Source: Dama dama | Taxonomy: Eukaryota > Chordata > Mammalia > Artiodactyla > Cervidae | Assembly: GCF_033118175.1 (NCBI RefSeq) | Contig: NC_083692.1 | Span: 17,294,501 to 17,358,500 of the forward strand | DNA length: 64,000 nucleotides | Reading direction: 5' to 3' | Shown: positions 45,231 to 54,682 of the stretch, piece after piece | Numbering within the stretch: the first letter of the stretch is position 1 | How the letters are laid out: every line of letters begins with the position of its first letter | Translations under genes and position numbers: made by a program | Notes under the pieces: model-generated | Databases searched by the model: none | The model's input: the letters and a program-made list of their open reading frames with translations, nothing else | Told to the model about the DNA's origin: nothing

Positions 45231-45728
45231 CACAAACACACAATAACCACAAACTCTGACGTTGCTATGTAGATACAGAAGCCCAGGGAAAGTAAACAGG
45301 AGGAAGGCGGCCAGCTGAAACCAAACGGTCAGGGAAGGCCTCCCTGAGGAGGTGAGCTTTAAGCTTGAGATCTGAAGGGTGCCTGGGAATTCGCCAGGAA
45401 GAGCGGACATTACTGGCAGGGGGAACAGAACGTACAAGGCCACCCAACAGGCAGGAACATGGCGCACTCAGGGAAGAGAAAGAACCTTGGCCGGGAGTGA
45501 TGCAATATGAGGCTGAGAGCAGGAAGGCAGAAAGCAGCCTGGGGGCCACAGGACACAGGCCCCACCTGGGATCTTACAGAGGTGGCCTCCTGGGCGGCGC
45601 AGGGGCTGACTGGCACCTGGGTCAGCGTCCAAGCTCCAAATGGTACCACGTGGACATTTCAGCCCTGCCCACTGTGTTCTCCATCTCCCTCAAGGACACG
45701 CTGTCCTCTGCTACCCTTTCCTCAGCCA
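45231..45728. other. Intergenic, no gene seen
   Basis: Overlapping frames on both strands, including a 189-codon plus frame (45365-45934) that reads into the BovB fragment. No domain. Not called as a gene. Confidence 0.45.
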
Positions 45729-45850
45729 ACACCGACTCAATGGACATGAGTTTGAGCAAACTCCAGGAGATAGTGAAGCACAGGGAAGCCAGGCGTGCTG
45801 CAGTCTCTGGGGTCGCAAAGAGTCAGACACAACTTAGTGACTGGACAACC
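45729..45850 (+). repeat. BovB 3'-terminal fragment
   Basis: GACTCAATGGACATGAGTTT through GAGTCAGACACAACTTAGTG: only the last ~120 bases of BovB. Confidence 0.85.
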
Positions 45851-45884
45851 CCCTCATCAGCCCCTTCTCGATCACTTGTCCACT

Positions 45885-46207
45885 TTTGTTTTAATTGTAC
45901 TGGGTCTTCCTTGCTATGCACAGGCTTTCTCTAGTTGCAGCAAGCAGAGGCTACTCTTCACTGCGGCGCGTGGGCTCCTCATTGGGCGGCTTCTCGTTGC
46001 ACAGCAAAGGCTCTAGGCACATGAGCTTCAGTAGTTGCAGCATTTGGGTTCAGCGGTTGCAGCGTGCAGGCTCTAGAGCATGGGCTCAGTAGTTGTAGCA
46101 CATGGGCTTAGTTGCTCCATGGCATATGGGATCTTCCCGGACCGGGGATCAAACCTGTGTCCCCTGCATTAGCAGACGGATTCCTATCCACTGTGCCTGA
46201 GACGTCC
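45885..46207 (-). repeat. CHR-type SINE, long
   Basis: Reverse CHR: GTACTGGGTCTTCCTTGCTA, repeated GGGCTTAGTTGCTCC blocks, CCCGGACCGGGGATCAAACC, and a diverged reversed head at about 46185-46207. Confidence 0.87.
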
Positions 46208-46344
46208 CTGTCTCAGTGTCTTCCCCTTTCACCATTTAAACCCACTCCAGTTCTTCCCCCCAACTTTCCCAGGCAACTAGACCTCAGTTTCAAAGACAAC
46301 TTCTTGCCCTGAAGAAAAGACAGGCCGTGAGTCAGAAACAAGCA

Positions 46345-46530
46345 CCATTTACTGAGGGTTCATCATGTGCTATGCCACTTGACACATTTTTTTTTTCATC
46401 CAGTCCCCACAATAGTCTCATTCCATAAGCTATTATCATTTGAGGAAGTTGATGTGCAGAGAAGGTAAGTCATTTCCTCAAGATTGCAGAGCTAGAAGTG
46501 GGTTGAGTCAATACTCCCTTCCCATTTGTA
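46345..46530 (-). repeat. MIR SINE
   Basis: TCATCATGTGCTATGCCACT, ATTTGAGGAAGTTGATGTGC and GTAAGTCATTTCCTCAAGAT match a reversed MIR. Confidence 0.6.
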
Positions 46531-46674
46531 ACAGGGGCTGCACGCTGTCCTCTGTGACAATGTACTGACTGCACAGCGATGCTTCAAAAGCCTTACAGAG
46601 CAGCATGCCCTCGGCCCACCTCGAACTAAATAATCTCAGATGGGTGCAAAAATTTAGCCACGGAGCTTCTTGCA

Positions 46675-46970
46675 TCCTTGTCTAGAATAGAAAAATCACT
46701 TAGAAACAACCCAAAGGTCCAACAATGCAGGATTGATTGTTGGATGTTTAGAATTGTTGGATGTTTAGAATCCTATATGACTAGCTATTAAAGTGATCAG
46801 GTAGGAAAAAAATTGTATCCATGATGTATGATATAGAAAAACAAGATTATAAAACAGTGTTCTAGCCTGGTCTTGTTTTCAGGAAAACTACAATGGATAA
46901 ATTTAAAAGCATAAAACTAAAGCTTCCAATATAGGAAAGGGAGGGAGAATTAAAATGGTTGGCAAAACCT
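46675..46970 (+). repeat. L1M LINE fragment with 17-bp tandem duplication
   Basis: AACAACCCAAAGGTCCAACA, GCTATTAAAGTGATCAGGTA and AACAAGATTATAAAACAGTG match old L1 3' sequence. ATTGTTGGATGTTTAGA occurs twice in perfect tandem at 46736-46752 and 46753-46769. Confidence 0.6.
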
Positions 46971-48255
46971 CTGCAATGTGATGATAGGTGATTTTTCATT
47001 TTGATTATCTGAACTTCCAAAGGTTTCATCAGGAGCATCTATTTCTTCTGGAAAGAAGGGGAGAAGAAAAAAAAAAATTAGGAGGTGTTTTGAGTTCTGA
47101 GTCTTCTCATTTATTATTGTTACCCATAAAAAAACCAAACATACTGTTCTGCTGGGAACATTTAAAAAACATTTTTATTACAAAAGTAGTATGTGGGCTC
47201 GCTGAAAACAAAAATCAGAGAGTACAAACAAGCAAAAAGGAGATGATGAAAAACACATTCCTTCCTCCCCAGAGACAACCAATATTAGCACCTTCGTGAC
47301 TTCACAAGCCACGTTTGAGTTCTGCTCCAGGTACTAGTCACTGGGGCCCACCCCTCCCTTGCCATGACTGGAAACCTGAGTTTGAAATGAGGCTTACAGA
47401 TCCCTCCGCAATCCCCAAACAGCTCCTAAGACTGTCTGGGATCCCAGAATGACTACTTACTTAGCGTAGACTCTGGCCTGCCAGGGTGCGCAATTCCTCC
47501 TGGGTCACAGGGGACTGTAAAAGTGATTCCCAACACGTTTGTGATTGCAACACTCTAGCATCGCTGGATTTTGCAATCCTCCTTCCCCCTTCGAAAAGAA
47601 CCCAAAGGACTGCATCACAGCTTTTGTATATTCCATTTAGTACTTTTCCATAAATGCGGCTGAAGGGAATGAAGGGTAATTTGACTGTAAGACTATCACA
47701 ACCCTCCTTCCCACCACTCCTCGGATAGCTGCCGGCAATCACTCTGGGATGTCCCAGGTCAGGGCTGGGAAGGGCAGCTTTGAAGAGCTGTGCAGGCAGG
47801 TTCGGCCATGCGGATGGTCATGCCAGGCCTGGGAGGCCAGCTCCTTGGGTAGGAAGTGTCTGGGCCATTCCCACACGCACACACACAGTCATACACACAG
47901 TCACACACATACACACTCAACAACAGGTTTCCAAGGCCCACCCTGCCCACGCCCTCTCTTACTAAGACCCCCCTCATGGGAAGAAGGGGCCTCCCACTGC
48001 TGGCACTTGGCCTGACCGAGTCCACACCCTGAGTACAGCCCTCAGGCAGAAAATGTTCCTAGAGCAGATCCCCAAGCCAAACCATTCCTGGTTTCTTCAG
48101 ATGTTGATATCCAGTCATGGCCCAGATCCAGGGCCTAGCCTCCCACCCCTAAGCTCCAGGAACTGAGCTGATCTCACTGCTATTCACTACGTTTGATGTT
48201 TCTGGAAACCTCAAAGATTTTGGAGACTCTGTTCTCCTTTATCTATGGCTTCTCT
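46971..48255. other. Intergenic, no gene seen
   Basis: Unnamed repeat-like block at 47160-47290. A (CA)n tract with T interruptions lies at 47872-47920. Short frames only. Confidence 0.45.
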
Positions 48256-48259
48256 CATA

Positions 48260-48460
48260 GATAATAATAACTATAGCTTCTGTTTACAAAACTCTCGATA
48301 TGCCAGGCTTTTTACAGTCATGTAATGCATACAACAGTCTTTCAAGGTAACCACAATTATCTGCCCCCCTCCCCCTTCACAGATGAGAAAACTGAGGCTC
48401 CAAGAAGTAGAATGATCTGCCCAAGGTCAAACAACTAGTAACAGGGACAGGAATCCACCC
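48260..48460 (-). repeat. MIR SINE
   Basis: Reversed MIR with CACAGATGAGAAAACTGAGG, CTGCCCAAGGTCAAACAACT and GTAACAGGGACAGGAATCC. Confidence 0.75.
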
Positions 48461-48579
48461 AGACCTGTACAACCACATAGCTCATGGCCTGCTCAGGAAG
48501 TCAGTGCAGAAGGGAACAAAAAGGTCATATAACCTTCCTCCATTCTATCTACAAGACAGGTACATTGGAAAATAATCTG

Positions 48580-48770
48580 ACCAACTGTTATATGGCACTT
48601 ACTATGTGCTAGGTACTATTCCAGTACTTTGCAAATATCAGCTCAATTTATCCTCAGAATAAGGCCAGGAGACGGGTAGCTACTTTACAGATAAGAAAAC
48701 GAGGCACAGAGATCAGAGTAAACTTGCCTATGGCCACGCTGCAAGTGGTGGCGTCTGGACAGGAAGCTGG
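48580..48770 (-). repeat. MIR SINE
   Basis: Second reversed MIR: GGCACTTACTATGTGCTAGG, TTTACAGATAAGAAAACGAG and AACTTGCCTATGGCCACGCT. Confidence 0.75.
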
Positions 48771-48774
48771 CTCT

Positions 48775-49890
48775 AGAAGCTGCGCTGCCTCTCTGATCCC
48801 ACAAGCAAAGCGCCCCCTCCCTGCCCTCCACCCCTAATTTTTCATCCTTTGACCTTCCCGTGTTCTCACCCTCCTCATCTTTCTGAGAGTTCACTTCCCA
48901 CTTCTCCATCCCTCTCTGCATGGGGTGGTGTTCTCTTGTGAAACTGCTTTGTGAAACTCCTTCTTGTGCAAGGCTATCTTTGACTAGATCATTACCTAGA
49001 TCCACCCCACCCACCACCCACTCAAAGAACTGATAGGAAAGTTTATCAAAGCAAAGGCTTGGAGTTGCTTCTGGAGAAATTAATCAATTAATCCGCAAGG
49101 GCTTGAGAGCAGGTTTTGTCCCCAGCCCTGTGTTGGGCATTATTCTGTGAACACAAAAGACACCCAGGACTTGGCTTCCACTCTCAAAGAACAACAGTAA
49201 AGACATCAAGTAAGTGTGCACTCGTTGCTGGGTCTGTGCACAGCTGTAGTTCATAAAATATATAGGAGAGGAGTCAGAAAAGTTGTTATGAAGGAGGTGG
49301 AGTCTGAAATAGAGAGAAGGGGCAAGGTTTGAGAGAAGGGGCAAGAAAACCTTGTTCACTCTAATGGAATCAGCAAGACTTGGCAGGAGGAAAGAAAGCA
49401 GTCCAGGCAAGAGAAACAAGAGAGTATTCTCTACGTCCAAATCAATCTGGTCTTCTAAAATAAAGAGACCCAAAAAAAAAAAAAACTTGGATTTTTTTTT
49501 TTTTTTTTTTTCTGTTAGCTTTTGCTATTTCCATCAGAGCAAACAAAGGAAGGAAAAAAAAAAACTCTTCCCATAACCATTAGGCAGCTTCTGGAATTGG
49601 AGAAGGGTGCTCTGCCTCAAATGTCCACCAGGAGGCAGACCTGCTACTTCTGTCGCTGGAGCTCCAAGTATAAACCGCAGAGAAAGGGGAAAGATCCCAG
49701 ACTCTTCTTTGGAAGAGTTGGCCTGGCCTGAGGCCAGCAGTGGGCATCAGTCTTCTCAGACTGGGCTGCCTAGAATCAGGGAAGAAAAAGAATATAGAAT
49801 TGTAAGAGGAAGTCGGGTGAAACTGAAAGAGGAGACAGAGACATTAAAGAGGATCTAATCTCTATGTTATAGGGGTTTATAGGGAGCCAT
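48775..49890. other. Intergenic, no gene seen
   Basis: Unique-looking. Includes facing A14 (49472-49485) and T20 (49492-49511) runs separated by 6 bases, which could fold as a hairpin, and the CTCF-like site at 49625. A 129-codon minus frame (49084-49473) has no domain. Confidence 0.45.
49625..49638 (+). promoter_or_regulatory. CTCF-like motif
   Basis: CCACCAGGAGGCAG agrees with CCASYAGRKGGCRS at 13 of 14 positions (A at position 9). It lies 2.2 kb from the CpG island core. Motif only. Confidence 0.4.
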
Positions 49891-50090
49891 AGGGGTTTCC
49901 CTAGTGGCTCAGACAGTAAAGCGTCTGCCTACATTGCGGGAGACCGGGGTTTGATCCCTAGGTCAGGAAGATCACCTGGAGAAGGAAATGGCAACCCACT
50001 CCAGTACTCTTGCCTGGAAAATTCCATGGATGGAGGAGCGTGGTAGTCCATGGGGTCACAGAGTCAGACACGACTGAGCGACTTCACTTT
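49891..50090 (+). repeat. Bov-tA SINE
   Basis: Forward Bov-tA: GGGGTTTCCCTAGTGGCTCA head to GAGTCAGACACGACTGAGCG. Confidence 0.9.
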
Positions 50091-50524
50091 CAACCTCTAT
50101 GTACCATGAAAAGATCTTCCAATAGGCAGAATAGGGGTTTCCATGGGTTGAGGCTATTCATGCCTTCTGTTGTCTTGACTGAGAAAACTTAATGCGAGGC
50201 TTGGATAACTATGAAAAATGACCAACTGCTAGTCTGAGCCTAGTTTCAGGGCAACCAATTCAGGGTCTCTGGACAAGTGTAGCCATTCCAGTCACCAGGA
50301 GGAGGAATGCTCTGCGCTTTGGGGATAACACACCTCCTGGCCATCACCCCAGGCCCTGATGTCATGCTGTGGGTTGTGTGGGACAGGAGGCATGCCACTG
50401 GCACCCTTTAAGGAGCTCTGATGTCGGTGTTCAGCTTTACTGTACGTTCCATCATCTGAGCCAGGCAACAGGGTCCTGAAGTCACAAGAGCAGAGGGGGT
50501 TAGAGGGGAGGTGGGAGGTCGCTA
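50091..50524. other. Intergenic, no gene seen
   Basis: Unique-looking sequence. No gene. Confidence 0.45.
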
Positions 50525-50670
50525 GTTTGAAGCCAGAAATCTTGGCTTTTATCTATCTCTAACCAGCTGTGCAAACTTGGAGGAGTGAATCAGCTTTTCT
50601 TAACCTTAGTCCCCCGTATGTAAAATTGAAAGGCTTGAATTAGAGCAATAGTATCAGATGTGCGTTCTAG
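50525..50670 (+). repeat. MIR SINE fragment
   Basis: CTAACCAGCTGTGCAAACTT, then TTAACCTTAGTCCCCCGTAT and AAAATTGAAAGGCTTGAATT fit MIR order. Confidence 0.55.
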
Positions 50671-50717
50671 CTCTGAAATTCTTAAACACACTCCTTTGGT
50701 TAGAGGAACTGAGGAAT

Positions 50718-50758
50718 GGGCGGGGGTTGGGGACGGGGCAGGGGGTGGCGGGGGAGGG
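50718..50758 (+). promoter_or_regulatory. G-quadruplex-prone G cluster
   Basis: Seven G-runs of three or more (50718-50720, 50722-50726, 50729-50732, 50735-50738, 50741-50745, 50750-50754, 50756-50758), each separated by one to four bases. This satisfies the usual G3+N1-7 quadruplex pattern several times over. It marks the left shoulder of the CpG-island region. Confidence 0.6.
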
Positions 50759-51354
50759 CGGTAGCCAGTACCAAGCATCTTGAAGAGTTGCCCCCACGCC
50801 CGCAGTCGGCTCCCCGGTAGTGGTCACTGCGGCACTGCCCACCCCACCTCCGCCACCGTGGCCCGGAGGCACACACCCACGGCTCCCTCCGAGATTTCTG
50901 GAATCTCGCTGGATTCCTCCCAGGACTGTTTATTGCCCTTTACATCTGCAAATAGCTTTACATCAGCAACCCTGCTGCGCGATATTAATCATCGCCGCAA
51001 TATCCCTCCTTCCGCCTGTAAGAGGAATTGCGGGGGTCTGGATTTATGAAGGTGAAATCCGAAAGTAATTTGCCTGGGATTCATTCAATAAGCGGTGAGC
51101 AACAGTTAATTAAGCGCCTAATACGACCAAGGCGCAAAGAAACACACAAACCCAGTTGCTGCGGGGGTCAGAATTGCAGGGGGTCCTCAAAGAACTTCAC
51201 CGGTATTCCAAATATGTCATGCACTGCCCCCCGGCCTCCCCCCACTCCCCGTTCGAAGACCCCTCTCTCCCCCGCCCGTAACTACTGCAAAACTAAAAGG
51301 TGATGCAGACGATCTCCCCTCCCAAGCCTGACGCCGCTGTGCCTCACCCCCTAA
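50759..51354. promoter_or_regulatory. CpG-rich left shoulder of the island
   Basis: Non-coding, CpG-containing unique sequence. Interleaved AT-rich parts (GCGATATTAATCATCGCCGC; AACAGTTAATTAAGCGCC) give an enhancer-like look. No repeat recognised with confidence. Confidence 0.4.
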
Positions 51355-51480
51355 AGCTCATTTACCAGGCTAGGTAAAAGAAAGTGACCTTCCCAAGGTC
51401 ATTTATCCCCCCAGGGGCAACACTGATTCCCAGAACCACGGTCTTCAAAGCTTTCCACTGCGCCAGGGACGAGGATTTTA
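51355..51480 (-). repeat. MIR-like fragment with perfect palindrome
   Basis: Resembles a reversed MIR (CTTCCCAAGGTCATTTATCC region). Within it TGACCTTCCCAAGGTCA at 51385-51401 is a perfect 17-bp inverted repeat with two AAGGTCA half-sites, the type bound by ERR/ROR-class nuclear receptors, arranged everted. Binding is not shown. Confidence 0.45.
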
Positions 51481-51883
51481 AGTTCAAGCCTATAAAATAT
51501 GAAACAGAAAGAGGCGAAGGATGGCTGTTTCCATGATTTCCGGGCACAGAGGGAGAAAATCATGATCCCAGCTCAACCAACCCAAAACAGACGAGACAGC
51601 CCAACTCTGGGCTGCAGTCTCAACGAGACAAGAAATATCTGGGACCCCGGGGCTTGTCAATCAATCATCCACGCCTTCCCTCGCGGTCCCTGTCGCCCCC
51701 GCCCCTCGCCTCCGCCGGGGGTCGCGGGGTTGGGTAGCGTGGAACTCAGGGGCCCGCAGCACCCGCACGGGGGCGTGACCGGAGACGGACAGCGCGGGGA
51801 GGAGGAGGGAGCGGGAGGAGGACAGAGCCAGACTCCCAGCCTCCTCCCGCTCCGTCCTCCCAGCGGGCAGCTCAGCGGCTGAG

Positions 51884-51893
51884 CCAAATATGG
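51884..51893. promoter_or_regulatory. SRF CArG box
   Basis: CCAAATATGG matches CC(A/T)6GG exactly. A CGGAAG ETS core starts 7 bases after it, a spacing compatible with an SRF-TCF ternary complex. About four CArG matches are expected by chance in 64 kb at uniform base composition, so the motif context, not the box alone, carries the argument. Confidence 0.5.
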
Positions 51894-51913
51894 GCAGAGC
51901 GGAAGCGGCGGGC

Positions 51914-51973
51914 AGACGTCACGGCGCCGGGTGGGGGGCCGCGCTGCGGGGCTGATGACGGAAGGCGCTGACG
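51914..51973. promoter_or_regulatory. CRE-like cluster
   Basis: AGACGTCA (51914-51921) is 7 of 8 to the palindromic CRE TGACGTCA. TGACG half-sites follow at 51956-51960 and 51969-51973. These are potential CREB/ATF sites, three within 60 bp and within 21-80 bp of the CArG box. Confidence 0.45.
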
Positions 51974-51983
51974 GCGCCTACGT

Positions 51984-51997
51984 GTCACCATGGAAAC
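51984..51997. promoter_or_regulatory. RFX-like X-box
   Basis: GTCACCATGGAAAC fits the X-box pattern GTNRCC-N2-RGYAAC with one mismatch (A for Y). Confidence 0.35.
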
Positions 51998-52344
51998 CAA
52001 ACAGTAAATAGAGGACTTGAGAGCTCCTGGCACCGCCTGGACCCAGCGACCTGACCTGGAGCGAAGGGCCGGAAGCTGGGAAGGGCCGGCAGAAACCTGG
52101 GCTTGGCAGAGGAGGGCCGGGGCGCGGCGAGGGTGCTCAGAGGGCGGAGAGGAGACCCGGAAAGAGAATTCCCTCTGGTTGGGAAGCCGGCCCTCCCTCA
52201 GCTCAGGATCCGGCAGGGGCAGGTCAGGAGTGGAAAGAAGCCCTCGTGGATGAGAAACCTTCCCGTCCTTTTTTCAAGGGCTTCCTCGGCCGGCAAGATT
52301 GTTTGGGATACTGTCTTTTGTTTTCCTTTACTAGAATCTAAGAA

Positions 52345-52570
52345 TTCAGACGTTGAAACCACCCAACCCGGACTGAGATTCCAGCTCTGCCACTCTAGTT
52401 GGCTAATCTTGAGCAGACAACAATCTTCTGTGCTCCCGGACTACATTATCTTTAAAATAAGGATAATAGCAGGATTTGCCTGTATTCATAAGCTAATATA
52501 AATGTGTGTGTGTATGTGACAGTGTCTGACACATTGTGAGCCCCAGTGAGTGCTAGCTGTTAATTTTTAT
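52345..52570 (+). repeat. MIR SINE, near full length
   Basis: GAGATTCCAGCTCTGCCACT, TTTAAAATAAGGATAATAGC, and TGTCTGACACATTGTGAGCC with the following AGTGAGTGCTAGCTGTTAAT end. Confidence 0.75.
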
Positions 52571-53305
52571 TCCTAAACAGCACAATTCAGTAGTTTAGTC
52601 AACTACTAAATCATATTACTCATGTACTGGGTTTTCTCTTGCTTTGTTTTTTAATTTTAAAATAAAAGAATTTTCTGTTTTAAAATTGATACTAAAATTT
52701 AATAAAATATTTTGTGTGTTAACTGAAATTTGCATCTGTCAAAAACAACTCTCAGTTTGCACTGTTTCACTCTTTTAAATTTTAAACACAAAAATTCTAG
52801 GCGATCATGTAGAATAACAGAACTGAATTAACTCCAGTTCAGTTTCTCTGATTTTACTGTCACGGGTGTTATCTTTGTTTATTTCACATCTGTTACTTAA
52901 AAACAGTATTGTGTACTACCATAGGATTGGAGACACAGACACATTGCACCCAAAATGATCTCATCTCAAATGATTGTGCACTGTTACAGTCTTCATCTTA
53001 AAATGAAAGCCTGTAGCTAAGTCCATGTTTTGGAGACCCGCTGCCAGTATAACTGGGAGTTTACTTCCATACAGAATACACTGCATTAAAGGATAGGGAA
53101 TTTCTTAAGTGAATGCATTATGAAAACTTGACAGCAATCCCAGCAACTGTTTAGAACTTCAAACAACAAAAGATTTTTTCAGGAAAGAGTATTTTGTCAC
53201 TGATGATGTCTAGAATTGCCAGTTCATGGTCTTAGCTAAAAAGCAGACCAACTTTAACTGGTTTTATAATTTCTTTCAAATTCTCAGCAGGTAATTTGGC
53301 CCCTT
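52571..53305. other. AT-rich intergenic, no gene seen
   Basis: Markedly AT-rich after the GC-rich island. No gene or named repeat. Confidence 0.5.
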
Positions 53306-53436
53306 TGGAAAAGGCAATGGCACCCCACTCCAGTATTCTTGCCTGGAGACTCCCAGGGACGGGGGAGCCTGGTGGGCTGCCGTCTGTGGGGTTGCACAGA
53401 GTCGGACATGACTGAAGTGACTTAGCAGTAGCAATG
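53306..53436 (+). repeat. Headless Bov-A monomer insertion
   Basis: Begins at the body (TGGAAAAGGCAATGGCACCC) with no tRNA-like head and ends GAGTCGGACATGACTGAAGT + GACTTAGCAGTAGCA. Perfect 9-bp target duplication TGGCCCCTT at 53297-53305 and 53437-53445. Confidence 0.9.
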
Positions 53437-53445
53437 TGGCCCCTT

Positions 53446-54280
53446 GTGGATGACAGACCCTAGTGTGACCTCCAATAATTCCTGCCTCCTGGTGCCCATA
53501 TTGGGAATTTGTGTGGTTCCCTCCCCTTGAGATGGAACCTGAGACTTCTAAGCAACAGAGTATGGTGGAGGTAATGGGAAGCCACCTGTAGATTATATTG
53601 ATGTAACAATATATCTCCATCTTGCTAGCACACGCGAGTAGGTTCCCCTGCAGCCCTTGATGAAGTGAGCAGCCATGTTGACGAAGCTCAAATGCAAGGA
53701 ACTTATGAGCAACCTCTAGGACCTGAGGGTGGCTTCTGTCCAACAGTCAGTCAAAAGCTGGGTCCTAGTTATACAATCACAAGGAAATAAAGTCCTCCCA
53801 CAATCCAGATGAGTTCAGAAGCTGACCTTTCCCCATTAAAGCATTCAGCTGAGAATGAGCTTGGCTGACACCTTGATCGCAACCTTGTGAGACTGAACTA
53901 GGCTGTTCCAGGACTCCTGACCCACAGAGACTGTGAGGTAGTGAATACATGTTGGTTTGAAGCGGCTCCATGTGTGGTGATTGGTTATATGGAAATTAAA
54001 CCCTAATCCACCCTCTTTGCCTGTACCTAGAACTTGCTTGCTGTCCCACTTTACACTGCCTACACTGTCCGGCCTTCCGCCCTAAGTGACGTGGTGTGGG
54101 CCTCTTCACTGCATTGCCATAGTCATCATCTGATGTCATCAGAGTTTTGAAGCTGAAGGAGTGGTTGGAGACTTTTGAATCCCACTCCTGGTTTGGTAGA
54201 GGAAACAGTCTCAGAGGGGTGAGAGTCCCACCCCAGGTCTTAGAAGTACATGTTTGGGGGAAGATTTAACATTCTTGCTG
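53446..54280. other. Intergenic, unnamed old repeat, no gene
   Basis: The interval 53450-53970 looks like a known type of old mammalian repeat (GATGGAACCTGAGACTTC; CTCCTGACCCACAGAGACTG; GTGAATACATGTTGGTTTGAAGC), but I cannot assign a family. The frames here are fragments. Confidence 0.4.
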
Positions 54281-54675
54281 TTCTTGTTCAGTCGCTCAGT
54301 TGTGTTTGACTCTTTGCAATCCCCTGGACTGCAGCAGCCCAGGCTTCCCTGTCCTTCACTACCTCCCAGAGTTTGCTCAAACTCACGTCCTTTGAGTCAA
54401 TGATGCCATCCAATCACCTCATCCTCTGTCAGCCCCTTCTCCTCCTGCCCTCAATCTTTCCCAGCATCAGGTTCTTTTCCAGCGAGTCAGCTCTCGGTCT
54501 CAGGTGGCCAAAGTATTGAAGTTTCAGCTTTAGCATCAGTCCTTCAAATGAACATTTAGCGTTGATTTCCTTTGGGATTGACTAGTTTGATCTCCTTGCA
54601 GTCCAAGGGACTCTCAAGAGTCTTCTCCAGCACCACAGTTCAAAAGCATCAATTCTTGGTTGCTCAGCCTTCTTT
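54281..54675 (-). mobile_element. BovB (RTE) LINE 3' end, reverse
   Basis: TTCAGTCGCTCAGTTGTGTT to CAATTCTTGGTTGCTCAGCC: the reversed last ~0.4 kb of BovB. Confidence 0.9.
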
Positions 54676-54682
54676 AAGATTC

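Larger units (their letters stand above)
51640..52250. promoter_or_regulatory. CpG island; candidate FOS downstream enhancer
   Basis: The most CpG-dense part of the window (for example CGCCTCCGCCGGGGGTCGCG, GGCGCCGGGTGGGG). Within about 115 bp it holds an SRF CArG box (51884-51893), ETS cores CGGAAG (51900-51905, 51959-51964, and CCGGAAGC 52069-52076), CRE-like sites (51914-51921, 51956-51960, 51969-51973), an RFX-like X-box (51984-51997) and a FOX-like GTAAATA (52004-52010). SRF plus ETS ternary-complex factors plus CREB is the established logic of the FOS promoter. The site is about 10.8 kb past the FOS poly(A) site, and mouse Fos has a known downstream enhancer at a broadly similar distance. 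Enhancer or enhancer-RNA promoter function is inferred. Frames here (51499-51882, 52103-52501) are GC-driven. Confidence 0.6.

Noticed and set aside
45365..45934. 189-codon open frame
   Set aside because: The C-terminal part is translated BovB 3' UTR and CHR-flank sequence, and opposite-strand frames compete over the same DNA.
49472..49511. A14/T20 facing runs as a possible hairpin RNA or terminator
   Set aside because: Homopolymer runs like these arise from retrotransposon tails and slippage. There is no adjacent transcript to terminate.
51499..51882. 127-codon frame in the CpG island
   Set aside because: Pro/Gly/Arg-rich product typical of GC-rich DNA. I see no reason to make it a JDP2 or other bZIP exon.
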